The notes under the pieces are model-generated. The model was not told where the DNA came from. It saw only the letters and a list, made by a program, of their open reading frames with translations, and did not search any database. A DNA stretch of 14,917 nucleotides from CBEUVQ01 sp965546615 (GTDB taxonomy: Bacteria; Bacillota; Desulfotomaculia; Desulfotomaculales; Desulfohalotomaculaceae): NCBI GenBank assembly GCA_965546615.1, contig CBEUVQ010000047.1:1-14917 (forward strand), read 5' to 3'. Shown piece by piece: positions 6,310-13,538 of this stretch; position 1 is the stretch's first letter, and every line of letters begins with the position of its first letter. The position numbers and the translations under genes are program-made.

Positions 6310-7890
6310 CTAACGCCGAATAATAATATGTTTTTCCCAATAGGATGCGGTTTCCGGAAAATCCAAGCGAAAATGTCCACCTCTGCTTTCGGTACGCATC
6401 ATTGCCGCTTCTGCAATCAAGCGACCAACCTCCAGCATGTTGCGCAATTCCATTTCTCTAGGATTGCGACAGCGATGTTTTTTCAGCCATTCATTGCGGT
6501 TAAAAAACGCCAAAGCATGGGTTAACCGCTGAACGGTACGTAACGGCCCCACGTTTTCGCTCATTATCCACTTTAATTCGCCGCGAATTGCTGCGTAATC
6601 TCCCGCCGGTTCAGCAAGTGCATCTTTTTTAAAAACAGGATACCCTGCACATTTCTTATTTCCTTTTTGTTTTATCCGTTCCACAATCCGCCGACCAAAT
6701 ACCAACCCGTCCAGCAATGAATTGCTTGCCAAGCGGTTGGCACCATGCACCCCTAAACAAGCCACTTCACCGCAGGCAAACAAATTTTTAATTGAAGTTT
6801 CCCCGTCATGGTTGGTTTTTACGCCACCCATCATATAATGGGCGGCCGGAGCTACCGGAATCATTTCTTTGGTAATATCCAAGCCGTACTGCAAACAGGT
6901 TTTGGTAATGTTGGGGAAACGTTTTTTAATCTTTTGCGCCTCTAAGTGTGTTAAATCGAGATAAACACACCGCTTACCGGTATTCTTCATCTCGGAAAGG
7001 ATTGCCCGGGAAACAACATCCCTTGGAGCCAGTTCCGCCATTCCATGGTAGCGGGGCATAAACCGCTCTCCGCTGCTGCTGCGCAGCAGCCCTCCTTCGC
7101 CCCGTACCGCTTCCGAAATCAAAAACCTCGGCGCATCCGGCAGCACCAGTGCCGTTGGATGAAATTGAACAAATTCCATATCCATTACTTCCGCTCCGGC
7201 ACGGTATGCAATCGCTATTCCGTCGCCTGTTGCCACCTCAGGATTGGTGGTATAGCGGTAGAGCTGACCGCACCCGCCTGAAGCCAGTATCACAGCACTG
7301 CTCCAAAAAATACGATAACTCCCCGACATCTCGTCAAAAGTCAGCACCCCGCAGCAAACATTATCTTCCACCAGCAGATCAACAACAAAGTGCTGCTCTA
7401 ATATCGTCACCTTTCCCTGCTCTCTGACTTGGTGCATCAGCGTGCGCATTATTTCCGCTCCGGTGGCATCCCCTTGAGCGTGCAAAATCCGCCTTTTTCT
7501 GTGAGCTCCTTCTTTGGTAAAAGCCAGTTCATCCCCAACCCGGTCAAAGTTAGCTCCGATGTCAATCAATTCCTGAACTCTTTTGGGGCCTTCATTAACT
7601 AATATTTTAACCGCATTAACATCACATAAACCTGCCCCCGCCAGCAAAGTGTCTTCATAATGCAGCTCGGGAGAATCGGTTTCGCTTAGTGCAGCAGCGA
7701 TACCTCCTTGGGCACGGTCGGAATTGCTGTCAACCATCGTCCGCTTAGTGAGCAGTGTTACATCAAAACCGTTTTCCGCCGCCTGCCAGGCAGTGTATAA
7801 ACCGGCAATTCCTCCGCCAACGATCAACAGCTCGGCGTACTGCTGTTCTAACTCTTCGCTGTTAAAATTAACCAAACAATAATCTTTCAT
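6310..7890 (-). CDS. nadB: L-aspartate oxidase NadB
   Basis: An FAD enzyme of the succinate dehydrogenase/fumarate reductase flavoprotein family. It oxidises L-aspartate to iminoaspartate, which NadA condenses with dihydroxyacetone phosphate. Its 526 residues show the dinucleotide-binding GGGIAGL (25-31), SDRAQGGIAAA (57-67), the active-site stretches QFHPTAL and SEAVRGEGG, PRDVVSRAI, PAAHYMMGGV, and the FAD-binding GANRLASNSLLDGLVFG. In an anaerobe the electron acceptor is more likely fumarate or another carrier than oxygen (inference). Start: ATG 7890 with AAGGGGAAG 6 nt upstream. It follows nadA after a 34-base gap that contains a small AATCAG/CTGATT inverted repeat of no clear role. Confidence 0.96.
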   Translation of the reverse strand: MKDYCLVNFNSEELEQQYAELLIVGGGIAGLYTAWQAAENGFDVTLLTKRTMVDSNSDRAQGGIAAALSETDSPELHYEDTLLAGAGLCDVNAVKILVNEGPKRVQELIDIGANFDRVGDELAFTKEGAHRKRRILHAQGDATGAEIMRTLMHQVREQGKVTILEQHFVVDLLVEDNVCCGVLTFDEMSGSYRIFWSSAVILASGGCGQLYRYTTNPEVATGDGIAIAYRAGAEVMDMEFVQFHPTALVLPDAPRFLISEAVRGEGGLLRSSSGERFMPRYHGMAELAPRDVVSRAILSEMKNTGKRCVYLDLTHLEAQKIKKRFPNITKTCLQYGLDITKEMIPVAPAAHYMMGGVKTNHDGETSIKNLFACGEVACLGVHGANRLASNSLLDGLVFGRRIVERIKQKGNKKCAGYPVFKKDALAEPAGDYAAIRGELKWIMSENVGPLRTVQRLTHALAFFNRNEWLKKHRCRNPREMELRNMLEVGRLIAEAAMMRTESRGGHFRLDFPETASYWEKHIIIRR

Positions 7891-7924
7891 TAAATACTTC
7901 CCCTTAATCAGCTGACTGATTGGG

Positions 7925-8848
7925 TTATTTTACAGCCAGCATTCTTTCCAAGCACGTCAGCGCTCTCTCACGAACAGCTTTAGGCACAGTTACTCTGGGA
8001 GTCATGGTTTCCAACGCCTGTTTCAGCCGGGGCAGCGTGGTTAATTTCATATCCTGACAGACCAGTTTATTGTGCAGTAAATAAAATTTTTTATCGGGAT
8101 TTTGCTTTTTCAGTTGGTGCAAAATACCTTCTTCGGTACCGATAATAAATTCTTGGGCATCGCTTTCTCTCGCAAATCTCAATATTCCCGATGTACTGGC
8201 AACATAGTCAGCCACTGCCGATACCTCCGGACGGCATTCCGGATGCATCAACACCGGCGCGTTAGGATGCTTGCTTTTTGCGGCCAGCACATCTTCGGCG
8301 GTGACATCATTGTGTATCGGGCAGCACCCTTCCCAAACGATTACTTCCCGCTGTGCCTGCTCCGCCGCATAACTGCCCAAGTTGCAGTCCGGCACAAATA
8401 GAATATTTTTTCCCTTGGGGATAGATTGAATAATTTTCACTACATTTGCCGAAGTGCAGCAGATGTCACTTTCCGCCTTTACCTCAGCAGAAGAATTAAC
8501 ATAGGTGACTACAACACAATTCGGTATTTCCTTTTTCTTTTGGCGCAGAGCTTCTGCGGTAACCATATCGGCCATTGCGCACCCTGCTTCTGCTGCCGGC
8601 AATAACACCGTTTTGTCGGGAGATAAAATAGCTGCGCTCTCAGCCATAAAATGCACACCGCAGAACACAATCACTTCGGCATCGGTTTGTGCAGCAGCCC
8701 GGGATAATTCCAGCGAATCGCCCACAAAATCCGCCGCTTCTTGAATCTCCGGCTTTTGATAGTAATGAGCCAAGATCACAGCGCGGCGATGCTCTTTTAA
8801 TTTTTTTATGTCTTCCCACAGTTGTTTTACACTGCCATCAAACAGCAA
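7925..8848 (-). CDS. nadA: Quinolinate synthase NadA ([4Fe-4S] enzyme)
   Basis: Condenses iminoaspartate with dihydroxyacetone phosphate to give quinolinate. The 307 residues form three related domains. The expected cluster ligands are present as Cys90 (AGCAMADM), Cys176 (WEGCCPIH) and Cys264 (KLVCQDM); other visible motifs are LAHYYQ (26-31), FVGDSLELS (41-49), CGVHFMAE (63-70), VTYVNSSAEVKAESD (114-128) and HPECRPEV (202-209). Start: TTG 8848, with AAGGAG about 9 nt upstream; no ATG or GTG lies nearby in frame. It is the first gene of nadA-nadB-nadC behind its own promoter, but no terminator separates it from panD, so read-through from the pan operon is likely. Confidence 0.95.
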   Translation of the reverse strand: MLFDGSVKQLWEDIKKLKEHRRAVILAHYYQKPEIQEAADFVGDSLELSRAAAQTDAEVIVFCGVHFMAESAAILSPDKTVLLPAAEAGCAMADMVTAEALRQKKKEIPNCVVVTYVNSSAEVKAESDICCTSANVVKIIQSIPKGKNILFVPDCNLGSYAAEQAQREVIVWEGCCPIHNDVTAEDVLAAKSKHPNAPVLMHPECRPEVSAVADYVASTSGILRFARESDAQEFIIGTEEGILHQLKKQNPDKKFYLLHNKLVCQDMKLTTLPRLKQALETMTPRVTVPKAVRERALTCLERMLAVK

Positions 8849-8880
8849 ATCTGCCAGCTCCTTATTTGATGTTTTCTTAG

Positions 8881-8909
8881 ATTGTGTATTATTTCCTTTA
8901 AATTGTCAA
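8881..8909 (-). promoter_or_regulatory. Promoter for nadA-nadB-nadC
   Basis: On the minus strand TTGACA (8909-8904), a 17-nt spacer and CACAAT (8886-8881, four of six consensus bases). It lies between the panD stop and the nadA start, giving a leader of about 25-30 nt. No clear operator palindrome for a NAD-responsive repressor is visible around it. Confidence 0.65.
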
Positions 8910-8913
8910 CAAA

Positions 8914-9297
8914 TTAATGGCTTTCACCGTGGCGCTCTTCGCTGCGCACTTCCATAATTTTATTCTGCTCATCCACCATTACTACCGTCGGCGTGTATTC
9001 CAAAGCCTGCTTGCGGTCCATCATGGCATAAGAAATAATAATTACTCTGTCGCCTGGCTGGGCCAATCTCGCTGCAGCCCCGTTTAAGCAGACCACTCCG
9101 GAATTCGCTTCTCCGGGAATGACATAAGTTTCTAACCGGCTGCCGTTATTCAGGTTGACCACCTGCACACGCTCATGTACCAGTATGTCTGAAGCCTTTA
9201 ACAGCTCGCTGTCTATCGTAATACTGCCCATGTAATTCAAATTTGCTTCCGTTACTGTCGCCCGATGAATTTTACTTTTAAACATTGTTAAAAACAT
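8914..9297 (-). CDS. panD: Aspartate 1-decarboxylase PanD (pyruvoyl enzyme precursor)
   Basis: Decarboxylates L-aspartate to beta-alanine for pantothenate synthesis. The 127-residue precursor cleaves itself between Gly24 and Ser25 (YMGSITID, 22-29), and Ser25 becomes the pyruvoyl group. The numbering matches the E. coli enzyme exactly, and Lys9, Arg54, Tyr58 and Asn72 (LNGAAAR, 71-77) occupy the expected active-site positions. Start: ATG 9297 lies 2 bases after the panC stop, with GGAGG 7-8 nt upstream inside the end of panC; a second ATG four codons later is less well placed. It is the last pan gene before the nad promoter. Confidence 0.96.
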   Translation of the reverse strand: MFLTMFKSKIHRATVTEANLNYMGSITIDSELLKASDILVHERVQVVNLNNGSRLETYVIPGEANSGVVCLNGAAARLAQPGDRVIIISYAMMDRKQALEYTPTVVMVDEQNKIMEVRSEERHGESH

Positions 9298-9299
9298 TA

Positions 9300-10148
9300 T
9301 CAGCCCTCCAAGACGATGTTATCTATCAATCTTGCCCTGCCAAATCTGACAGCTGCCGCCAGCAGTACCTGTCCTTCAATTTTAGTAATTTCTTTTAAAT
9401 CCGGCAGCGAGTAAATCTCGACATAATCTATTTCCGCCAAAGGCTCGCTGCTGATTTTATCGGTTACCAGTTTCTTAATTGCAGCTGCATCCCGCTCTCC
9501 TTTCAGCACCTGCTGCTCCGCCAATTTAAGACTTTTATAAATAACAACTGCCGCCTGTCTTTCTTCGCTGTTTAAATAAACATTTCGCGAACTCATTGCC
9601 AAGCCGTCTTTTTCACGCACTATCGGCACAGTTACTATTTCCGGTTCCATGTTTAAGTCCTGCACCATTCTTTTAATCACCTGTACTTGTTGGGCATCCT
9701 TTTGACCAAAATAAGCCCGGTCCGGGCGTACAATATTAAAAAGTTTGGTTACTACTGTCGCTACACCGGTAAAGTGTCCCGGGCGGCTGCGGCCGCACAG
9801 TTTGCCGGTTAAGTTTTCACCGACAGTCACCACCGTATCAAATCCCGCCGGATACATTTCTTCATCTCTTGGCGCAAATATTGCGTCTGCACCGGCTTTT
9901 TCCGCCAGCTCACTGTCACGTTTCAAGTCCCGGGGATATGCCTCCAAGTCTTCCTGCGGACCAAACTGCAGCGGGTTTACAAAAACGCTTACTATCACTG
10001 TGTCGCACTCAGCCGCTGCTTTTTTCATTAAAGAAAGGTGTCCTTGATGAAAATAACCCATAGTAGGAACCAAACCAACCTTCTTTCCACCGGTCCGGGC
10101 TTCATTCACAAACTGCCGCACTTCGTTAATTGTTTTTAAAATGATCAA
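9300..10148 (-). CDS. panC: Pantothenate synthetase PanC
   Basis: Joins pantoate and beta-alanine with ATP through a pantoyl-adenylate. At 282 residues, the nucleotidyltransferase motifs are PTMGYFHQGH (28-37, the HxGH signature), FVNPLQF (56-62), LCGRSRPGHF (117-126), YFGQKDAQQ (146-154) and MSSRN (185-189, the KMSKS-like loop). Start: I chose TTG 10148, because GGAGG lies exactly 8 nt before it. The in-frame GTG at 10157 directly abuts the GGAGG and would add only three residues. It lies 30 bases after panB and almost touches panD, in one operon. Confidence 0.96.
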   Translation of the reverse strand: MIILKTINEVRQFVNEARTGGKKVGLVPTMGYFHQGHLSLMKKAAAECDTVIVSVFVNPLQFGPQEDLEAYPRDLKRDSELAEKAGADAIFAPRDEEMYPAGFDTVVTVGENLTGKLCGRSRPGHFTGVATVVTKLFNIVRPDRAYFGQKDAQQVQVIKRMVQDLNMEPEIVTVPIVREKDGLAMSSRNVYLNSEERQAAVVIYKSLKLAEQQVLKGERDAAAIKKLVTDKISSEPLAEIDYVEIYSLPDLKEITKIEGQVLLAAAVRFGRARLIDNIVLEG

Positions 10149-10178
10149 ATTTTCCACCTCCGGAACTCGCTGGTATGT

Positions 10179-11012
10179 TTAGTACAGCTTTTTCAATTCT
10201 TCTTCCGGCATGGAAAAGGAATACTCCGGTGCCGGAAACTGGCGTTCTTTCACTTCGGTGCGATAGTTTTCCAACGCGCTTACTATTTGCTCACCGATAT
10301 CAGCATAGCGTTTGACAAACTTTGGTTTAAATCCTTGAGTAATCCCCAAAAGATCTTGGATAACCAGCACTTGACCGTCGCAGTGCACACCGGCGCCAAT
10401 GCCAATGGTGGGAATACTTAAGCGTTCGGTAACCTGCCTGCCCAAAGCCTCCGGAATGCACTCCAATACAACGGCAAAAGCACCTGCCTCTTCCAGCGCC
10501 ATGGCATCATCTAACAGCTTAGCGGCAGCACCGGAGTTTTTCCCCTGCACCCGGAATCCGCCCAATTGGTGCACCGACTGCGGTGTTAAGCCTAAATGCC
10601 CCACTACCGGTATGCCGGCGTTAGTTAACGCTTTGACAGCCGCACACACTTCACGTCCGCCTTCTATTTTCACTGCTTTTGCTCCGCCTTGTTGAAAAAT
10701 GCGGCCGGCATTGCGCAGCGTTTCATCTATCGACATATGGTAGGATAAAAAGGGCATATCAGTAACAACAAACGTTCTCTGCACGCCTCTGGTTACTGCT
10801 TTAGTGTGATGTACCATATCATCTACCGTAACCGGAATAGTTGTGTCGTATCCCAACATTACGTTGCCTAAAGAATCACCTACCAAAATCATATCGATGC
10901 CGGCCCGGTCTACCAGCATGGCAGTAAGATAGTCATAAGCAGTGACCATAGTAATTGGTTCTTTTTCTTTTTTCATTTTTAATAAATCCGTAACAGTTAC
11001 AGCTTTACTCAT
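10179..11012 (-). CDS. panB: 3-methyl-2-oxobutanoate hydroxymethyltransferase PanB
   Basis: Transfers a hydroxymethyl group from 5,10-methylene-tetrahydrofolate to alpha-ketoisovalerate, giving ketopantoate. The 277 residues are of normal length for this TIM-barrel enzyme. Visible are TAYDY (24-28), GDSLGNV (45-51) with metal ligand Asp46, DMPF (85-88) with Asp85, KIEGG (115-119), GHLGLTPQ (138-145), catalytic Glu184 in VVLEC, and IGIGAG (203-208). Start: ATG 11012 with GGAGGG about 9 nt upstream; it overlaps the end of the DUF2520 gene by 8 bases, so translation of the two is probably coupled. Its folate cofactor links it to the folate operon upstream. Confidence 0.96.
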   Translation of the reverse strand: MSKAVTVTDLLKMKKEKEPITMVTAYDYLTAMLVDRAGIDMILVGDSLGNVMLGYDTTIPVTVDDMVHHTKAVTRGVQRTFVVTDMPFLSYHMSIDETLRNAGRIFQQGGAKAVKIEGGREVCAAVKALTNAGIPVVGHLGLTPQSVHQLGGFRVQGKNSGAAAKLLDDAMALEEAGAFAVVLECIPEALGRQVTERLSIPTIGIGAGVHCDGQVLVIQDLLGITQGFKPKFVKRYADIGEQIVSALENYRTEVKERQFPAPEYSFSMPEEELKKLY

Positions 11013-11889
11013 GATATCTTCCCTCCAGTATTTTTGTTAATTCAGCAGCTTTATTTTCATCGATTGATCCTTTTTGCGCCGCTATTTCCACCGTCAATCT
11101 TCCTAAAACTTGATATGCATTTTTGTGCAGCATGTTCATTTCATTTAAGGCATTAATATGCTTCATTAAAGTTATGCCGTCGCCGCGCTCTGCCGGTCCG
11201 GTGAGTGCGTTTATCGGACCTTCTCTTTGAATATTGTTTATTGTACCCTGAATCAGCGGGAACAACGCCTCAATTGACTGTTTGTTTTCTAATCCCAATT
11301 CTTCAAGCATGCGCGTCGCCAAGTAAATAATACCGACTAAATAATTTGACGCCACTACTGCCGCCGCATGATAAAGCGGCTTGTCCTCCTGACTGATGGT
11401 AAATCCTTTTCCCTGCAGATCTTTCACAACAGCTTTTAAAGATTCCAAGGCCTGTTCTTCGCCTTCCAATGCAAAATACGATCCCGGCAGGTTATTAATT
11501 GCCGTTTGCATATCAGCAAAAGACTGCAGCGGATGAAACGAAGCAATGTACGCTCCCGACTTTTTGGCGGCCTCAATGGCTGACGCCGGCAGTGAGCCGC
11601 TGGTATGCGCCGCTATCTGACCTTTTTTAAAACCGCCGCCGTCAGCGATAGCTTTTGCCGCCGCAGTTACTTCCCGATCAGGAGTGGTGATAAAAATCAG
11701 CTCTGCTTCAGCGGTAATATCCGCCGCTTGGTCAGAACAGCGGCAGATTAAATGCCGCCCTAATTTTTGCGCGGAACTTAAAGTTCGGCTGGCCACTCCG
11801 CAAATCGGGTAACCGGCATTTTTTAAAGCAAACCCTAATGCCGACCCAACTTTTCCTGCTCCCACAATGGCTACAACAGGTTTTCCTAT
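11005..11889 (-). CDS. Rossmann/DUF2520 dehydrogenase, candidate ketopantoate reductase
   Basis: About 294 residues. The N-terminal half is an NAD(P)-binding Rossmann domain with GAGKVG near residues 9-14 (VVAIVGAGKVGSALG) and a FITTPD strand end. The C-terminal half is the helical DUF2520 domain, recognisable by SFHPLQSF and GPAERGD. It heads the pan operon and overlaps panB. No PanE/ApbA-type reductase is in the operon, so reduction of ketopantoate to pantoate is the likely role; I recall a distinct ketopantoate reductase class, PanG of Francisella, that may be related. Start is uncertain: GGGGAGGG lies 6-7 nt before an ATA codon (11889-11887), while in-frame TTG codons at 11913 and 11907 lie upstream of or within the site, and TTG 11940 lies in the terminator. 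Confidence 0.82.
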   Translation of the reverse strand: MGKPVVAIVGAGKVGSALGFALKNAGYPICGVASRTLSSAQKLGRHLICRCSDQAADITAEAELIFITTPDREVTAAAKAIADGGGFKKGQIAAHTSGSLPASAIEAAKKSGAYIASFHPLQSFADMQTAINNLPGSYFALEGEEQALESLKAVVKDLQGKGFTISQEDKPLYHAAAVVASNYLVGIIYLATRMLEELGLENKQSIEALFPLIQGTINNIQREGPINALTGPAERGDGITLMKHINALNEMNMLHKNAYQVLGRLTVEIAAQKGSIDENKAAELTKILEGRYHE

Positions 11890-11918
11890 CTTTAACCCTC
11901 CCCTCAACCTCAACCCGC

Positions 11919-11955
11919 AAAAAAGCAAAAACGACTCCAAGAAACCGGAGTCGTT
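11919..11955 (-). terminator. Intrinsic terminator (attenuator) in the pan leader
   Basis: AACGACTCC (11955-11947 on the minus strand), an 8-nt loop and GGAGTCGTT (11938-11930) form a perfect 9-bp stem, followed by TTTGCTTTTTTG. It lies between the leader promoter and the DUF2520-panB-panC-panD genes, and about 30 bases upstream of their first ribosome binding site, so it must be bypassed for expression. Confidence 0.83.
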
Positions 11956-12070
11956 AGCAGTTCACTGTCTGGCTTCCGTCTCGGTCCTTTTGGCTCCAAG
12001 CGGGTTTGTTTTTAATCACTGAACAATTAACCTAAATACGAGGTGCAGTTCAACTGATACCGCCCTCAAC
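11956..12070 (-). promoter_or_regulatory. pan RNA motif leader (two tandem bulged-A stem-loops)
   Basis: The transcript leader holds two stem-loops, each exactly 28 nt. Stem-loop 1 (12067-12040) pairs GAGG with CCUC and GCGGU with ACUGC. Stem-loop 2 (12003-11976) pairs CCG with CGG and CUUGG with CCGAG. In both, a 5-bp helix is flanked by a single bulged A on the 3' side and an unpaired A at the start of the apical part on the 5' side, while the paired bases differ. This fits the pan motif, a conserved 5'-UTR RNA of panBCD operons described as a stem with two bulged adenosines, usually in tandem (from memory). The ligand is, to my knowledge, unproven. The following terminator suggests control by attenuation. 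Confidence 0.78.
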
Positions 12071-12076
12071 ACCGTT

Positions 12077-12106
12077 ATTCTAGCATAACTTGTCAAACGC
12101 TAGCAA
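12077..12106 (-). promoter_or_regulatory. Promoter for the pan leader and operon
   Basis: On the minus strand an extended -10, TGCTAGAAT (12085-12077), with TTGCTA (12106-12101) 18 nt upstream of the hexamer. The predicted start near 12070 lies only 2-3 nt before stem-loop 1. A TTGACA at 12096-12091 is too close to this -10 to be its -35. Confidence 0.65.
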
Positions 12107-12141
12107 TAAAAATATCCGCTGAAACTTTCTAACTGCTTTTA

Positions 12142-12654
12142 TCAAATTTCCTTTAACACCCGTTGATAGGTTTGGTGATCTTTTGCGCTGAAAGCAACCA
12201 TGATAACCTTTTCCAGTTTGTTGTCACCACGCAAAAAGTTTTTTATTTCGGTAAGTGCTATTCCCGCCGCCCTTTCAACAGGAAAGCGGTACACACCGGT
12301 ACTGATTGACGGAAAAGCAATTGTTTTAATTGGGTATTGAACGGCTAACTTTAAACTGTTTCGATAGCAGCAGGCCAGCAGTTTATCTTCGCCGTTGTTC
12401 CCTCCCCGCCATATTGGGCCGACGGTGTGAATTACCCATTTCGCCGGAAGGTTATAACCCTTGGTTATTTTAGCTTCCCCTGTCGGGCAGCCGTTTAACC
12501 GGCGGCATTCTTCCAACAACCCGGGCCCTGCCGCCCGGTGAATCGCTCCGTCAACACCGCCGCCGCCAAGCAAACTGTTGTTGGCCGCATTGACAATGGC
12601 ATCCACCTGCTGCTTGGTAATATCACCCTGGATTATCTCCAACCTTTCAGACAA
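12142..12654 (-). CDS. Macro-domain ADP-ribose hydrolase (O-acetyl-ADP-ribose deacetylase-like)
   Basis: A single macro domain of about 170 residues. Numbered from the GTG at 12663, the MacroD/YmdB-type ADP-ribose-binding marks are GDIT (13-16), NAAN (25-28), the glycine-rich GGGGVDGAIH (33-42) and ISTGVYRFP (120-128). Known members hydrolyse O-acetyl-ADP-ribose or remove ADP-ribose from proteins or nucleic acids; the substrate here is unknown. Start: TTG 12654 lies 8 nt after GGGGG, the same geometry as panC, whereas GTG 12663 directly abuts the G-run. It follows folK by 18 bases, so it belongs to the folate operon by position. No convincing terminator follows it before the pan promoter. Confidence 0.88.
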   Translation of the reverse strand: MSERLEIIQGDITKQQVDAIVNAANNSLLGGGGVDGAIHRAAGPGLLEECRRLNGCPTGEAKITKGYNLPAKWVIHTVGPIWRGGNNGEDKLLACCYRNSLKLAVQYPIKTIAFPSISTGVYRFPVERAAGIALTEIKNFLRGDNKLEKVIMVAFSAKDHQTYQRVLKEI

Positions 12655-12672
12655 AACATCCACCCCCCGGTT

Positions 12673-13149
12673 TTATTGATAAATTTGTTGGGTTAACAGC
12701 AGTTCTGCCGCTAATTCCTTCGCTGTTTTACCGTTGGCAAGTACCAAGTTTGGATTTAAATCCGCCAACGGAACGATTACAAAAGCCCGTTCCAGCATTC
12801 TGGGATGCGGAATCACTAAATCAGCGGTATTTATTGTGCTATTCCCGTATAACAGCAGATCAAGATCCAGCGTTCTCGGCCCCCAGCGGATCGTTCGCAC
12901 CCGGCCTAAACGTTTCTCTGTCTGCAGCAGTTTTTGCAGCAGCTTATCCGGGCTGAGAGTTGTTTCCACTTCAATAACAGTATTTAAAAACCAATCCTGC
13001 TCGGTATAGCCCACCGGTGCGGAACGGTATAACGGGGCTGTTTTCCGCACCTTTATTTCCGGCTGTGTCTTCAGCAGTTTTAAAGCGTCGCTGATGTTTT
13101 TTTCTTTGTCACCAACATTACTTCCCATCCCTATATATGCTGTTGCCAT
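12673..13149 (-). CDS. folK: 2-amino-4-hydroxy-6-hydroxymethyldihydropteridine diphosphokinase FolK
   Basis: Transfers pyrophosphate from ATP to 6-hydroxymethyl-7,8-dihydropterin, giving the substrate of FolP. The 158 residues show GSNVGD (9-14), YRSAPVGYTEQDWFLN (41-56), RWGPRTLDLDLL (88-99) with the two magnesium-binding aspartates 94 and 96, and IPHPRMLERAFV (113-124). Start: folB ends TAA and is followed at once by two ATG codons (13152 and 13149). GAGGG lies 4 nt before the first and 7 nt before the second, so I chose the second; the difference is one residue. The direct junction with folB implies coupled translation. Confidence 0.96.
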   Translation of the reverse strand: MATAYIGMGSNVGDKEKNISDALKLLKTQPEIKVRKTAPLYRSAPVGYTEQDWFLNTVIEVETTLSPDKLLQKLLQTEKRLGRVRTIRWGPRTLDLDLLLYGNSTINTADLVIPHPRMLERAFVIVPLADLNPNLVLANGKTAKELAAELLLTQQIYQ

Positions 13150-13152
13150 CAT

Positions 13153-13518
13153 TTAACCCTCTTTTGCACTGCGGGTTATTTCCACTGCCATATGTGCAAA
13201 ACAACCGGCAATCGGCGTTTGCGGCTTTTTAACCCGCACCGTAACTTTCTCCGGCTTAAATTTTTGGATTAACTGCCCGGCAACAGCTTCAGCCGCCGCT
13301 TCAATCAACTTAAATTTGCTTTTTGTGATGATATCCTCTACCAGCCGATAAACATCGGCATAGCTTATCGTTTTAGTTAAATCATCGCTCTTTCCTGCCG
13401 GTTCTAAGTCCAAAAACAGTTCCACATCAACTACAAACCGTTGGCCTAAGCGCTGCTCTTCCGCCAGCACACCGTGATATCCGTAGAACTGCATATCTTT
13501 CATGATAATTTTATCCAT
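13153..13518 (-). CDS. folB: Dihydroneopterin aldolase FolB
   Basis: Cleaves 7,8-dihydroneopterin to 6-hydroxymethyl-7,8-dihydropterin and glycolaldehyde. The 121 residues match the family length. Visible marks are FYGYHGV (11-17) with the following acidic EEQ (20-22), the pterin-anchoring glutamate in LIEAAAE (Glu73), and the catalytic lysine region VKKPQTPI (96-103, probably Lys98). Start: ATG 13518 with GGGAG 7 nt upstream; an in-frame start at 13575 would lie inside folP and add residues without counterpart in the family. The gap to folP is 20 bases and folK follows directly, so the three consecutive folate steps are encoded together. Confidence 0.96.
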   Translation of the reverse strand: MDKIIMKDMQFYGYHGVLAEEQRLGQRFVVDVELFLDLEPAGKSDDLTKTISYADVYRLVEDIITKSKFKLIEAAAEAVAGQLIQKFKPEKVTVRVKKPQTPIAGCFAHMAVEITRSAKEG

Positions 13519-13538
13519 AATAAACTCCCGTTCCTTTC

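Noticed and set aside
7905..7920. Small inverted repeat AATCAG/CTGATT between nadA and nadB as terminator or operator
   Set aside because: The stem is only 6 bp and AT-rich, has no T-run after it and no promoter nearby; it is within what chance allows.
12091..12096. TTGACA as the -35 of the pan leader promoter
   Set aside because: It is only 8 nt from the TAGAAT -10, and at the normal 17-nt spacing the bases read GTGTTG, which is not a -10.
11919..12106. Leader considered as 6S RNA, T-box or tetrahydrofolate riboswitch
   Set aside because: There is no long bulged rod, no specifier loop or T-box sequence, and no resemblance to the folate riboswitch; the two bulged-A stem-loops and the pan genes fit the pan motif better.
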